Of a stretch of 50,902 nt of DNA, positions 12,982 to 22,493 are shown piece after piece (positions within the stretch are counted from its first letter, which is position 1; each line of letters opens with the position of its first letter). The position numbers and the translations under genes were made by a program. The stretch is taken from positions 1 to 50,902 of IMG/VR virus record IMGVR_UViG_3300032087_005175. One strand, written 5' to 3'. The stretch is from a virus. The notes under the pieces were generated by a model. The model made no database searches, was not told the origin of the DNA, and saw only the letters and a program-made list of their open reading frames with translations.

Positions 12982-13998
12982 ATGTCATCAGTTCAATCTA
13001 AAGCTTTTACTCCGACACCAGAACTTACCGATCTTTTGATCAAATCTGGTTCACAGCAAAAAGAGATTTCTCTTGCTGCTAATGCTGAATTTGCTAAGGC
13101 TCTCGAACAACCTCTTCGTCAGGGTGTTCTTAGCGGAAATGTCCTCGACGGCATTTTTGAGCCAATTCAGTTAAGCCAAGGTGCAACTCCAGAATTTCCA
13201 TTGGATTTTCTTGCTCCTGGTACTGAAAAGGACTTTGTGGCCTATACCATTCCTAATCACGGATATATTCCAGAGCGTCACGTCGAAGGCGATTATGTCA
13301 TGGTTCCAACCTACGACATTGGTTCTTCGATTGATTATCTCTTAAAGTATGCTCGTGATGCTCGTTGGGATGTTGTTGGTCGTGCAATGGAAGTTCTTGA
13401 AGCTTCTTTTGTTAAGAAGATGAATGACGATGGTTGGCACACCTTGCTTTCAGCTGGTGTTGACCGTAACATTGTTGTTTATGATAGCGATGCTGCTGTT
13501 GGTCAGTTCACCAAGCGTCTTGTTAGTCTTATGAAGACTGTCATGCGTCGTAATGGTGGCGGTAACAGTGCTAGCAATAACAGAGGTCAACTTACTGACC
13601 TTTATGTTTCTCCAGAAGCTATGGAAGACCTTCGCAACTGGGGTATTGATCAGGTTGATGAAGTTACTCGTCGTGAGATTTATGTTGCTGACGATGGTAG
13701 CGGAGTTGTCAATCGTGTGTTCGGTGTGAACTTGCACGATCTTGATGAACTCGGTGAGGGTCAAGAATATCAATTATTCTACAGCGATGTTCTCGGTGGC
13801 ACTCTTGATAGTGATGCTGAACTCGTTGTGGGTCTTGATCTTCGCAAACGCGATAGCTTCATCATGCCAGTTCGTGAGGGTGTCCAAATCTTTGAAGACG
13901 ATACTCTTCATCGTCAAAAGAGAGCCGGATTCTACGGATGGGCAGAACAGGGCTTTGCTGTCCTTGATAACCGCAGAGTTATTCTCGGATCTCTCTAA
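12982..13998 (+). CDS. Major capsid protein, 338 aa
   Basis: The position after protease and decoration genes, the size, and a strong GAGGGAG ribosome binding site identify this as the capsid subunit of the HK97 fold. Recognisable parts are the Phe/Pro-rich early region (FPLDFLAPGTEKDFVAYTIP), a long helix (IDYLLKYARDARWDVVGRAM) and LTDLYVSPEAMEDLRNWGID near the A-domain. Arginine codons are mostly CGT/CGC, whereas most other genes use AGA, a mark of very high expression. A strong terminator follows. The N-terminus may be trimmed by the protease, but no cleavage site is obvious. Confidence 0.88.
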   Translation: MSSVQSKAFTPTPELTDLLIKSGSQQKEISLAANAEFAKALEQPLRQGVLSGNVLDGIFEPIQLSQGATPEFPLDFLAPGTEKDFVAYTIPNHGYIPERHVEGDYVMVPTYDIGSSIDYLLKYARDARWDVVGRAMEVLEASFVKKMNDDGWHTLLSAGVDRNIVVYDSDAAVGQFTKRLVSLMKTVMRRNGGGNSASNNRGQLTDLYVSPEAMEDLRNWGIDQVDEVTRREIYVADDGSGVVNRVFGVNLHDLDELGEGQEYQLFYSDVLGGTLDSDAELVVGLDLRKRDSFIMPVREGVQIFEDDTLHRQKRAGFYGWAEQGFAVLDNRRVILGSL

Positions 13999-14023
13999 TA
14001 GCTCTCAACTGTTATTGCTTTAT

Positions 14024-14054
14024 AAGGGCTGGCCTAAAAACCAGCCCTTTTTTT
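14024..14054 (+). terminator. Strong intrinsic terminator after the capsid gene
   Basis: AAGGGCTGG and CCAGCCCTT form a perfect 9-bp stem around an 8-nt loop and run into seven T residues. This separates the head operon from the fibre operon. Confidence 0.95.
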
Positions 14055-14062
14055 ATGATATA

Positions 14063-14070
14063 GGTGTATC
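14063..14070 (+). promoter_or_regulatory. GGTGTATC motif, candidate phage promoter for the fibre operon
   Basis: The motif lies just after the terminator and 30 nt before the ATG at 14101. Because the terminator should stop upstream transcripts, a promoter is needed here, and no sigma70 -35/-10 pair is evident. Confidence 0.6.
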
Positions 14071-14100
14071 TAACAGTATACATCGCGCACGAGGTACCAT

Positions 14101-14508
14101 ATGGCTGCTACTCAATACGATTTTAAAATCGAACAAGGATCCTCCTTCAGAATGTCTTTAATCTATAAAGATTCTGATGGTAACCCTATTGACTTAACGA
14201 ATTATTGTGCCAGATTAGTTTGGAAAACCAATACCAATAAAACTCAATCTTTTACCACTGAAAATATAGATTTTACCAAATATAAATTTTACATTGAAAG
14301 TGCTGTCGATGGTAAATTAACTTTATTATTTCCAGCCAATACGACCAATGCCTTCGACTTCACATCTGCAAAATACGACTTAGAATTACAAGATAAAAAT
14401 TCTCAACTGTATACCGGTGGCGGAGCAGAAACATTTCGTATACTTTTTGGCAATATTAACATAGTAAAACGATATAGTAAATCTACCGAACTATTGGATT
14501 GTGACTAA
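14101..14508 (+). CDS. Virion protein, fibre-base type, 135 aa
   Basis: The protein opens YDFKIEQGSSFRMSLIYKDS and continues DGNPIDLTNYCARLVWKTNT. This is the layout of the immunoglobulin-like N-terminal domains seen at the start of phage baseplate or fibre proteins (BppU-like: a beta-sandwich with a variable-pressure-like strand pattern). It is the first gene after the capsid terminator and its stop overlaps the next start (TAATGG). It probably attaches fibres or adhesins to the particle. The match is by pattern only. Confidence 0.5.
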   Translation: MAATQYDFKIEQGSSFRMSLIYKDSDGNPIDLTNYCARLVWKTNTNKTQSFTTENIDFTKYKFYIESAVDGKLTLLFPANTTNAFDFTSAKYDLELQDKNSQLYTGGGAETFRILFGNINIVKRYSKSTELLDCD

Positions 14509-14864
14509 TGGCTTTTTCAGTAGAAGTTTTACCAGAATTAACCAATATTATCTCGATAGAGACTACATTTACCAATACCATAGAAACAGATATAGATGCT
14601 ATAGAATCTAATAAGCAAACACTGGAGATAATTAACAACAACTATAATAATGATATTGAATATACCAAAAATATAATTGACATAGAAACCACAAACGTTG
14701 ATACTACAACCAATTATATTGATATTGAGATATACGACACTTACGCATTAGAAATCGTAACAGATACCACCTTAATGAGCAATATACACTATTCCAGAGT
14801 AGATGGATTAGCAGATTTTATAGATTCACGAATACCAAACGCATTCGACTGCGGAACACCATAA
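14508..14864 (+). CDS. Hypothetical virion protein, 118 aa
   Basis: The sequence is dominated by Ile, Thr, Asn and Asp, with repeated IDIET / TIETDIDAIES-like segments and almost no basic residues. This looks like a repetitive helical or fibrous element. The C-terminus (VDGLADFIDSRIPNAFDCGT) recalls fibre endings. It overlaps the previous gene by one base and is followed by two fibre genes, so it is probably part of the same fibre complex. No family is recognised. Confidence 0.55.
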   Translation: MAFSVEVLPELTNIISIETTFTNTIETDIDAIESNKQTLEIINNNYNNDIEYTKNIIDIETTNVDTTTNYIDIEIYDTYALEIVTDTTLMSNIHYSRVDGLADFIDSRIPNAFDCGTP

Positions 14865-14876
14865 TAGGAGCTTAAA

Positions 14877-16118
14877 ATGCCAAGAGATACATTAATACAG
14901 GTTAGAAGAGGTACATTATCTCAGTGGAATATTGTTAATCCTACATTACAAGATGGTGAAATTGGCTTTATTACTGATTCCTGTCAATTAGTTATTGGTG
15001 ATGGCCTAACAGACTTTAGTGGTGTTTATAGCGCGGGTTGTGTGATTGGTAGTGGCGGTGGCGGTGGCGGCGGTGGAGGCACCATCAATGATAGCTTCAA
15101 ATATATTAACGTTTCTGGTCAGGATTTAATTGTAGCTAGTGGTGAGGCTACTTTAAATCTATTAGCCGGTCACGGCGTTAATATAGGCTCTGTAGCGGCT
15201 ACTGATACCATTACCTTTTCTGTAAGCGGATTGGTTGCTGCAGACATTACAGACTTTGATACAGCTGTAGTAGATGCTATTGATACAGATCTAAGGGCTG
15301 GGGATAATATTGTTTTAACTTATGATGTCATTAATGATGATCTATATATTAATGCTACCGGAGTTGTAACACACAATGCGGATGGCGATGTATACATTGA
15401 AGGAGACTTAAGCGTTGCTGGCAACTTTAATGTTGCTGGATCTAGCACAGTATTTAATAGTACCAATGTTAATATTGGTGACAACATTATTACTCTTAAT
15501 ATTGTTGATGTAGTACCTAGTGGTGGTATTCTTATTGTTAGATCAGGAATTGAACCTACTGGTTATGCCTCTTTGTTGTGGCAGGAAAATAATAGCAGGT
15601 GGGAATTAAGCTCTGGTGTTTATTCTCCTATTGTATATGCAGACACAATTAATGCTACCACAATCAACGGCTTTTTAGAAGGTACGGCAGCTTGCGCAAA
15701 TACTATTAATATTAGTGGTATTGATTTAGGCGGTCAGGTCAATGGCCTTCTTCTAACAAATGTTATAGATAGTGGTTGCCAAACTGTAGTGGCCGATACC
15801 AGTTTAGTTTATGATGCTAGTGGCCAAGTATTATCTGCTACATATTTTAGTGGACAATTATTAGGTTATGCCAATAATGCATATAGAGTAGATGCAGTTG
15901 AAACATCACAGAATCTTAACTATAATATTGTATTGGTAGAACAACCTGGGTCTGGAGTATACCTATTTGCTGACGGTAGCGGCTTATATTACAATCCAAG
16001 CACTAATTTATTGCATGTTCCTATTATATCTGGTGCCCCTTCATCTGCAAATATTAATGATTATATTATTCAGAACTATACAATAAAATTCTCCAAGATC
16101 GACGGAGGAACTCCATAA
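14877..16118 (+). CDS. Tail fibre / adhesin protein, 413 aa
   Basis: The N-terminus (MPRDTLIQVRRGTLSQWNIV, NPTLQDGEIGFITDSCQLVI, GDGLTDF) is a widespread phage fibre head module: RRGT, W, L-x-x-GE-x-G and GDG. A nine-glycine hinge (residues about 62-70) separates it from a beta-rich shaft (ITFSVSGLVAADITDFDTAV, DVYIEGDLSVAGNFNVAG). The end (YIIQNYTIKFSKIDGGTP) is shared in style with the next genes. It probably forms a trimer that contributes to host contact. AGGAGC precedes the start. Confidence 0.8.
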   Translation: MPRDTLIQVRRGTLSQWNIVNPTLQDGEIGFITDSCQLVIGDGLTDFSGVYSAGCVIGSGGGGGGGGGTINDSFKYINVSGQDLIVASGEATLNLLAGHGVNIGSVAATDTITFSVSGLVAADITDFDTAVVDAIDTDLRAGDNIVLTYDVINDDLYINATGVVTHNADGDVYIEGDLSVAGNFNVAGSSTVFNSTNVNIGDNIITLNIVDVVPSGGILIVRSGIEPTGYASLLWQENNSRWELSSGVYSPIVYADTINATTINGFLEGTAACANTINISGIDLGGQVNGLLLTNVIDSGCQTVVADTSLVYDASGQVLSATYFSGQLLGYANNAYRVDAVETSQNLNYNIVLVEQPGSGVYLFADGSGLYYNPSTNLLHVPIISGAPSSANINDYIIQNYTIKFSKIDGGTP

Positions 16119-16128
16119 GGAAGTTTAG

Positions 16129-16698
16129 ATGCCGAGGAATAACGAAATACAGTTTCGTAGAGGAACTGTAACAGAATGGAACACCATTGATCCTATACTA
16201 GCCAGTGGTGAACCTGCATTTAATTTAACAAACTATAGCCTAAAAATAGGTGACGGTGAAAAGGAATGGTCTTTATTGCCAGAAATTGGCGGTACTGACA
16301 TATATCTTTCTGGAGTTTCTTTTGACAATAATACTAGAAATTTAACATTTACTTGGAATTCCACACTATCAGACTTAACGGTTAATATTCCTGGTGGTAG
16401 TGGCGGCACGACAGGAAACACCTTAGCTTACCAAAATATCAACACAAATACCACACTTTCCTATAATGACCATTTGATATTCGTTGATACCAGCTCTAAT
16501 AGTGTAGATATTCAGCTACCATTAGCATCTGGCTATGGAGGTACACAATTTATTTTAAAGCAAAAAACTGGGAATAATCCTATTAATATATTACCTAGCG
16601 GCAATGAAACCATAGATGATCAGTCACAATATCAAATATTTTATAGTAAGAATTCAATCAGTGTAGTTTCCGATAATAGTAATTGGTATATTGTTTAG
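16129..16698 (+). CDS. Short fibre protein with the same head module, 189 aa
   Basis: The start MPRNNEIQFRRGTVTEWNTI, DPILASGEPAFNLTNYSLKI and GDGEKEW repeat the head module of the preceding protein, so the two are paralogues. The C-terminus (LPLASGYGGTQFILKQKTGN then VSDNSNWYIV) resembles that of the next gene (LPTAASGLMTVVKKVDAAEG then VSDSTDWYVI), suggesting a shared C-terminal beta domain. It is probably a fibre or adhesin tip subunit. AGGAAG precedes the start. Confidence 0.75.
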   Translation: MPRNNEIQFRRGTVTEWNTIDPILASGEPAFNLTNYSLKIGDGEKEWSLLPEIGGTDIYLSGVSFDNNTRNLTFTWNSTLSDLTVNIPGGSGGTTGNTLAYQNINTNTTLSYNDHLIFVDTSSNSVDIQLPLASGYGGTQFILKQKTGNNPINILPSGNETIDDQSQYQIFYSKNSISVVSDNSNWYIV

Positions 16699-16705
16699 TG
16701 TATAA
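16696..16705 (+). promoter_or_regulatory. TAGTGTATAA motif before 16751
   Basis: A copy of the recurrent late-gene motif overlaps the stop codon of the preceding gene and lies 45 nt before the ATG at 16751. An A-run and GGGG ribosome binding site follow. Confidence 0.55.
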
Positions 16706-16750
16706 AATACTAAGCTTAAGCTTTATTTTGCAAAAAAAAAGGGGTAAATT

Positions 16751-17353
16751 ATGGCATATCGCACAATAGATGAAAATAGAGTACCATCAGGAATTGTGTT
16801 TTTTGGACCTACTGCAGCTGATCAAACTTTTGAGTCGAATAGCAGTCTTATTTTTGATAGTGGAACAGAAACACTATATGTAAACAATTTAAATATTGAT
16901 GGCGCTTTGACTGGCGCAGGAGGCAGTATTAATGTTTCCGGAGATACTGGCACTTCCGAAGTTGTAACTCTTGGAGATACATTAAAAATTTTTGGCGGAA
17001 ATGGCATCTCAACACTTAGTTCTGCAACAGATACTATAACCATTAGTTTGGTTGATGGTGGTGTTACAGAAGACAAGATTAGTCGTAGTGTTGGCACATA
17101 TAACGCTACAGCCAGTATTACTCACGACATTGCTTTAGCAACAGCAGGAGCTGGTGGTATTACTTTAACGTTACCAACAGCTGCTAGTGGTTTAATGACA
17201 GTGGTTAAAAAAGTTGATGCCGCAGAAGGCGTAGTCACTGTCGTTGGAGGTGGCTCCGCTGAAGTTGATGGTTCTGTTGGGGGTAAGAGTTTATATTACC
17301 AATGGGAGACTATGACTTTCGTTAGTGATAGCACAGATTGGTATGTGATCTGA
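16751..17353 (+). CDS. Fibre protein, 200 aa
   Basis: The N-terminal half (VFFGPTAADQTFESNSSLIF, NNLNIDGALTGAGGSINVSG) is a typical Gly/Thr/Asp fibre shaft. The C-terminal half (LPTAASGLMTVVKKVDAAEG, VVTVVGGGSAEVDGSVGGKS, YYQWETMTFVSDSTDWYVI) is a compact beta domain shared with the preceding protein. It is one of a set of four fibre-type genes in tandem. A GGGG ribosome binding site lies 9 nt upstream. Confidence 0.7.
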   Translation: MAYRTIDENRVPSGIVFFGPTAADQTFESNSSLIFDSGTETLYVNNLNIDGALTGAGGSINVSGDTGTSEVVTLGDTLKIFGGNGISTLSSATDTITISLVDGGVTEDKISRSVGTYNATASITHDIALATAGAGGITLTLPTAASGLMTVVKKVDAAEGVVTVVGGGSAEVDGSVGGKSLYYQWETMTFVSDSTDWYVI

Positions 17354-17382
17354 TAAATTAATTTAGGAAATTTTAGGAACGT

Positions 17383-20300
17383 ATGGTTTACGCAATAACT
17401 TTACAAACAAGTGATTCTGGAATAGATCCAGGAGAAAAGATAGGTATTATCGGATTCGCTGCTTCTAATGATGACAGCGGATCTGATGCTATAACTATAG
17501 CAGCAAGCATTTATGCTGAAGCTGAAACGGAATTTACTGCTGCTTCAAATAAAACCGCTATAGTTTTTGCTTTATCTTCGTCTGGCAATAATGATATTTC
17601 AGAAAAAGTCAGAATCACTAGTGACGGATATCTTGGAATTAATAATAATTTACCATTATATGCATTAGATGTTAATGGAAGTGGAAATTTTAGTGGTAGC
17701 GTAACTGCTACAAGCTTAATAAAATCCGGTGGAACTTCTTCTCAGTTCTTAAAGGCAGATGGTTCCGTTGATGGAAGCACTTATGCAAAATCAGCTGGAT
17801 CAGCATATCATGTAGCTTGGTTTCAAGGTACTGGCGGTGGCAATGACATAACTTATTATGGTAGCGACACAAAGGATAATATCTATGTCAGTACTGACAT
17901 ATATTTTCAGTCTAAGTACGGCATGAGATTTCTTACCGATACTAACTTTATTAGTGGAACTGAGCGACTACACCTTGATACTTCTGAGGCTGTTTTTAAC
18001 GATGGTGGAAATAATTATGACTTCAGAGTAGAAGGCGATACTGATAGTGACCTATTATTTGTAGACGCAAACCTAGACATTGTTCAAATTGGCAAGCTAA
18101 ATATTAATGGTGCGTTTACATTTCCAACGGTAGATGGCTCTTCTGGTCAGTCTTTAGTTACAGACGGTGCTGGAAATGTTAGCTGGAGTGGTGTTAGCGG
18201 CGGCGGCACAGACACTAACGACTACGTTGATTCCATAAGCTTTAACACATCAGACGGCGTTTTGACACTTGGTAGAACTGGAGCTTTATCTGATCTAACC
18301 GTTGATTTAGATGGTAGATACCTAGAAGCCCACCCCTCAACCTCTCCCGCCTCTTCGTCGGACAATAGTGGAAGAACATACATACAAGATATTTTATTAG
18401 ATAGTTATGGTCATGTCACCGGGATAGCTACTGCCACGGAAACTGTAACTGATACTACTTATACCGATGGAAGTGGCTTGTCATTAGTTGGTACTACATT
18501 CCACGCCAATGTGGATAGTACTACTCAGTCTGTAGCCCCCAACTCCGTTAGCTCAACGGCTAGCAGAACATACGCTGTACAAGTTGATTCTAGCGATAAA
18601 CTTGTAGTTAATGTTCCTTGGGTTGACACCGATACAAACATATCTTTATCTGGAAATCTCGTTGGTGACTTAAATCTAAACAACTACGACATAGTTGGTA
18701 CTGGCAACATTACAATAGACGGCAACATTACCGCAGAATATTTTTACGGAGATCTTGACGGCGTAGTTGTCACAGAATGTAGAAATGGAACAGCAAGCAC
18801 AATTTCTGAAGGAACTCCCGTTTATGTTTCTGGATATTACTCTGCAAATGGAAAGCCCCTCATTGCAGAAGCAAATGCTAGTAGTTCATCTACCATGCCA
18901 GCTATTGGCCTATTAGCTTCTGATCTAGCTTCTGGCGCAGAGGGCCATGTTCATGTGTTTGGTCTGGCGCAGAATTTACCATCCGGTGTTACTAATGGCT
19001 TCAGCGTTGGCGAAACTGTGTACGTTGCGGCTGGAGGCGGGCTGACAAATGTTCGCCCCACTGGAGTCTCTGAATTAGTACAGAACATGGGGCGTGTTCT
19101 CAAAACTGGCACTAATGGTAGGATACTTGTCCTTGGTCCCGGTAGATCAAATGATGTTCCTAATAGTGGACATTTTGAACAGCTTACCGTTGACGAAGCA
19201 TCTAATTTCTTATCAACTATATATGCTCCTAATATTGGTGCTGGTGAAGATAATAGCGTTGTTGTTTTAGATAGTGATGGAAAATTAAGAACAGATGAAA
19301 TTGATTCTAGAGTGTGGGGAAGTTCCTTGGTAGATGGAAATGGCACAGCAAACTATCTGCCAAAATGGAGCGATACAGACACTTTAACGAACAGTGTTAT
19401 TTATGATAATGGAACGAATGTTGGTATTGGAACGGCTTCGCCAGCAACAAAGTTGCATATTGAAAGTCCAACGGATGTTTCCTATGGAAACCTTTTCATT
19501 CATGATACAACCTCTATGGCCGCTGGTGTTGGTGGCTCTATTTGTTTTGGTGGGAAATACACAACAGCTGGAGCTACTGCTAGACTTGGCGTAATCAAAG
19601 CAGAAAAAGAAAATTCTACTGACGGAAATAGCCTGTCATCTCTTGTCTTTATGACAAATGATCAAGCTGGAACATTTGTTGAAGAAAGAATGAGAATTAC
19701 TAGTGATGGTAAAGTTGGTATTGGAACGGCTACACCACAAGCAAAACTAGACGTTAACGGAGTCGCTCTTTTCGGAACAACCGCTGGAAGCAACACCGTT
19801 TATTATGCTGCTGGTCAAGGTTTAGATCTCGTAAAGTCTACAGATTCTACTGACGGTTTACATTTTGGTGATAAAGCGTACTTAATAAGCAGTGCGTACC
19901 AAGGAATTAAGCACCTTGGCATGACAGGCTCTGGTGATTACATGATGATGAGTGAAGGCTTGCACACTCTTATTAGCGCTAAAGCTACTACTGGCTCTGT
20001 TTGGATTAGAGGTGGCGGTAATTACTCTGCTAATCAAATTAAAGTATATCCATCCATTATGCCAAACGGCGCTTCTGTTGAAATAGATGGCACAAATACC
20101 TCAGAAATTGTTGTTAATCAACTTGGTAACAATGTTGATTTTAGAGTAGAAGGTGATTCTGATACTCACCTATTATTTGCTGATGCTAGCTCTGACAGGG
20201 CTGGTATAGGAACAAACGCTCCAAATGGTAAGCTCGGCGTTTATCATACACTAACCAAAAATACTACTGGTCCTTCTTATGAGCATGGAATACATAACAG

Positions 20301-21660
20301 CGCTAATCATTACACAACTGGGAATGGCACGAATTATTCTTGGGGTCAAACCACAGATATCAGAAAACATGTAGCAAGCGGTGTTACTGATACTGGATAT
20401 GTGATGGGTACTGACTTTATAGCAGTTTTATCAGACGAAGGTTCTTTAGGCAGTTCATTTGGCTTAAGAACTTATGCTGGTATTAATAACCAGAGTGATA
20501 ACGGAACGCTTACCGCAGCATATGGAATTCAGTCTAGAGTTATTAATTTTGGGCAAGGTACGGCCAATATTAACACAGCCCGTGGTATTGATGTTTATAT
20601 ACAGGGCGATCTTGGCAATGCTGGAAATGGGAAAATAACAACCGCCTACGGCTTATATGTTAATCCTCTTTATAATGTAACAACAATCTCTTACGGTTTG
20701 TATATTGCCCCTATGGTTAACACCACAACTAACAGGTACGGAGTTTATCAAAACGGATCTAATGATACTAATGTTTTTATGGGAAATGTTGGGATTGGGA
20801 CAAACGATCCTTCTTCTCCGCTCACAGTTGCCGCATCTAATGAAGAAGGCATAAGAATACATACCGACAGCGCACCGTCTCAAAATTTTATAATAGGTAG
20901 AAATACTTCGAATGGAACTCTTGTATTCAAAGGTTCTCAAAGCGACTTTAGTGCTTATGAGTTTAGATCAACAATTGGCGGGTCTTCACAAACTGTTTTA
21001 CAAACAGATAGACTAACTGGAGCCATTACATTCAATGATGAGTTTACTTTCCCAACCACAGACGGCTCTGGTAATCAAGCTATAATTACCGATGGTAATG
21101 GAAATCTTTCATGGCAGAGTGTATTGCTTGATAATGACCTAAATGCTAGCATGGAAGCTGGTGATGGTATTACCTTAGTATATGATAGCGGCACTTCTAT
21201 CCTAGCTATTGGTTTGAATCCTACGGGCGTTTTTGATAGCCTTAGTATTAATAATGAATTTACTTTCCCAACAACAGATGGTTCTGCTGATCAAGTGCTT
21301 GTAACAAATGGAAGCGGTGTTATTACTTGGCAAAATCAATCGGTAGGAGCTGCTTCTGCTACAGCTTGGGGAAGTTACAACGGCAGTACCAACGCTAGAA
21401 ATCAGGAATATAATGTTAGTAGCATAACAGATAATGGAGGTGCTGGCCAACATACCATCAATCTTTCTATTACAATGAGTAGTACTGATTATTGTGTTGT
21501 GGCTAATGAATATCATCAGCTTAACTGGACTTTTGGTACTAGCGCAACCATTGCTACTAGGAGTACAACTAGTTTCCAAATTTGGACCGGAGGCATAAAT
21601 GGAACAACAAATAGTGAGTTTGATTCTCCATATGTAGCATACGCCGTGTTCGGTAGTTAG
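17383..21660 (+). CDS. Large tail fibre / adhesin, 1425 aa
   Basis: A long beta-rich shaft carries repeated modules. FTFPT(V/T)DG with a following GNxSW occurs near residues 245, 1221 and 1294. VGIGT-x-x-P-x-x-KL modules (VGIGTASPATKLHIES, VGIGTATPQAKLDVNG, VGIGTNDPSSPLTVA) are widespread in fibres of aquatic phages. The last ~100 residues (SYNGSTNARNQEYNVSSITD, NEYHQLNWTFGTSATIATRS, VAYAVFGS) look like a globular tip and are a candidate receptor-binding domain. No S74-type autoproteolytic chaperone end is present. Two small genes follow that resemble fibre-assembly genes. AGGAACGT precedes the start. Confidence 0.82.
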   Translation: MVYAITLQTSDSGIDPGEKIGIIGFAASNDDSGSDAITIAASIYAEAETEFTAASNKTAIVFALSSSGNNDISEKVRITSDGYLGINNNLPLYALDVNGSGNFSGSVTATSLIKSGGTSSQFLKADGSVDGSTYAKSAGSAYHVAWFQGTGGGNDITYYGSDTKDNIYVSTDIYFQSKYGMRFLTDTNFISGTERLHLDTSEAVFNDGGNNYDFRVEGDTDSDLLFVDANLDIVQIGKLNINGAFTFPTVDGSSGQSLVTDGAGNVSWSGVSGGGTDTNDYVDSISFNTSDGVLTLGRTGALSDLTVDLDGRYLEAHPSTSPASSSDNSGRTYIQDILLDSYGHVTGIATATETVTDTTYTDGSGLSLVGTTFHANVDSTTQSVAPNSVSSTASRTYAVQVDSSDKLVVNVPWVDTDTNISLSGNLVGDLNLNNYDIVGTGNITIDGNITAEYFYGDLDGVVVTECRNGTASTISEGTPVYVSGYYSANGKPLIAEANASSSSTMPAIGLLASDLASGAEGHVHVFGLAQNLPSGVTNGFSVGETVYVAAGGGLTNVRPTGVSELVQNMGRVLKTGTNGRILVLGPGRSNDVPNSGHFEQLTVDEASNFLSTIYAPNIGAGEDNSVVVLDSDGKLRTDEIDSRVWGSSLVDGNGTANYLPKWSDTDTLTNSVIYDNGTNVGIGTASPATKLHIESPTDVSYGNLFIHDTTSMAAGVGGSICFGGKYTTAGATARLGVIKAEKENSTDGNSLSSLVFMTNDQAGTFVEERMRITSDGKVGIGTATPQAKLDVNGVALFGTTAGSNTVYYAAGQGLDLVKSTDSTDGLHFGDKAYLISSAYQGIKHLGMTGSGDYMMMSEGLHTLISAKATTGSVWIRGGGNYSANQIKVYPSIMPNGASVEIDGTNTSEIVVNQLGNNVDFRVEGDSDTHLLFADASSDRAGIGTNAPNGKLGVYHTLTKNTTGPSYEHGIHNSANHYTTGNGTNYSWGQTTDIRKHVASGVTDTGYVMGTDFIAVLSDEGSLGSSFGLRTYAGINNQSDNGTLTAAYGIQSRVINFGQGTANINTARGIDVYIQGDLGNAGNGKITTAYGLYVNPLYNVTTISYGLYIAPMVNTTTNRYGVYQNGSNDTNVFMGNVGIGTNDPSSPLTVAASNEEGIRIHTDSAPSQNFIIGRNTSNGTLVFKGSQSDFSAYEFRSTIGGSSQTVLQTDRLTGAITFNDEFTFPTTDGSGNQAIITDGNGNLSWQSVLLDNDLNASMEAGDGITLVYDSGTSILAIGLNPTGVFDSLSINNEFTFPTTDGSADQVLVTNGSGVITWQNQSVGAASATAWGSYNGSTNARNQEYNVSSITDNGGAGQHTINLSITMSSTDYCVVANEYHQLNWTFGTSATIATRSTTSFQIWTGGINGTTNSEFDSPYVAYAVFGS

Positions 21661-21668
21661 GAGTCAAA

Positions 21669-21908
21669 ATGAAAAAGATTATATATCCAGAAAATGAAAC
21701 AATAGCCATAGTTCATCCGTCTTTAAGTTGTCCACTTACTGTAGAGCAAATAGCTCAAAAAGATGTCCCAAGCGGAGTACCGTATTTAATAATAGAAGAA
21801 GAACTATTACCAGAAGACAGAACATTTCGATATGCTTGGACGGCAGATTTTTCAAATCCAGACGGCTATGGTATAGGCGCAGAAGAATGGTTTAGGAGGA
21901 ATCCATGA
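21669..21908 (+). CDS. Small fibre-associated protein, 79 aa
   Basis: The protein runs MKKIIYPENETIAIVHPSLS, IAQKDVPSGVPYLIIEEELL and PEDRTFRYAWTADFSNPDG. I recall this KDVPxGxPYxIV and DRTFRxAW pattern from small proteins next to fibre genes in many phages. A role in fibre folding or attachment is likely, like Tfa-type assembly proteins, but this is inferred from location. GGAG precedes the start and the stop overlaps the next start. Confidence 0.65.
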   Translation: MKKIIYPENETIAIVHPSLSCPLTVEQIAQKDVPSGVPYLIIEEELLPEDRTFRYAWTADFSNPDGYGIGAEEWFRRNP

Positions 21909-22165
21909 TAAGTATTGATATGAAAAAAGCCAGAGACATATGGAGAGACAACTTGCGATTGGAAAGATCGCCAGTTCTAGAGTCATTAGATCTAGAGTTC
22001 ATTAGAGCTTTAGAGTCTGGAAATACTGAGCAGCAAGAAAAAATAAAAAAACAAAAACAAGACTTGAGGGATGTTCCAGCAGATCCCCGAATAGAAAAAG
22101 CGCAAACAGCAGAAGATTTAAAACAACTTAAGCTAGTAGATGAAATAATTACCATTATCAAATAA
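21905..22165 (+). CDS. Small helical protein, fibre-associated, 86 aa
   Basis: The protein opens MISIDMKKARDIWRDNLRLE. A helical, charged remainder (LESGNTEQQEKIKKQKQDLR, DVPADPRIEKAQTAEDLKQL) follows. This K-A-x-x-(I/W)-x-R-x-x-LR and LRDxPxDP pattern resembles the C-terminal part of phage fibre-assembly and tail proteins. It overlaps the preceding gene by 4 nt (ATGA) and has AGGAGG directly upstream, so it is translated in coupling with it. The two may act as one split assembly factor. Confidence 0.65.
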   Translation: MISIDMKKARDIWRDNLRLERSPVLESLDLEFIRALESGNTEQQEKIKKQKQDLRDVPADPRIEKAQTAEDLKQLKLVDEIITIIK

Positions 22166-22175
22166 GGAGAATATT

Positions 22176-22493
22176 ATGGCAGATTTACCAATTTTAGATG
22201 CAGTTAATCCAGAAGTGATTCCTGCTAAAACTTACGACAGGGTGTGGATCGAAGAGGTCGTTATTCGCGCCCCTGACCCAAACGGCGACATCTTGGGTGA
22301 GGTCAAGCTTCGCAAATATGGTATTTTTGACGGCATTGCTGAATTTGAACCCGGAAACGGACAGTGGATTCGCGTAGAAAACATGCTACAAAAAGCTGAT
22401 ACAGACGCTACTCTCCAGACAGCCATGACGGCCCTAATCGGCTATGTTATGCAAGTTGGCGTTGAGAATAATGTTATCACACCACCACAATAA
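22176..22493 (+). CDS. Hypothetical virion-module protein, 105 aa
   Basis: The sequence (MADLPILDAVNPEVIPAKTY, DRVWIEEVVIRAPDPNGDIL) suggests a small beta-rich protein with a helical C-terminus (QTAMTALIGYVMQVGVE). Codons are visibly more GC-rich than in the flanking genes (many C-ending codons, CGC for Arg), which hints at recent transfer or special expression. A good AAGGAG site precedes the start. It could be a minor capsid or fibre component. No family is recognised. Confidence 0.65.
   Translation: MADLPILDAVNPEVIPAKTYDRVWIEEVVIRAPDPNGDILGEVKLRKYGIFDGIAEFEPGNGQWIRVENMLQKADTDATLQTAMTALIGYVMQVGVENNVITPPQ

Noticed and set aside
17383-21660. S74 intramolecular chaperone at the end of the large fibre
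   Set aside because: No Ser/Asp catalytic pair or SDxRLK motif is present. The end is a plain globular domain.
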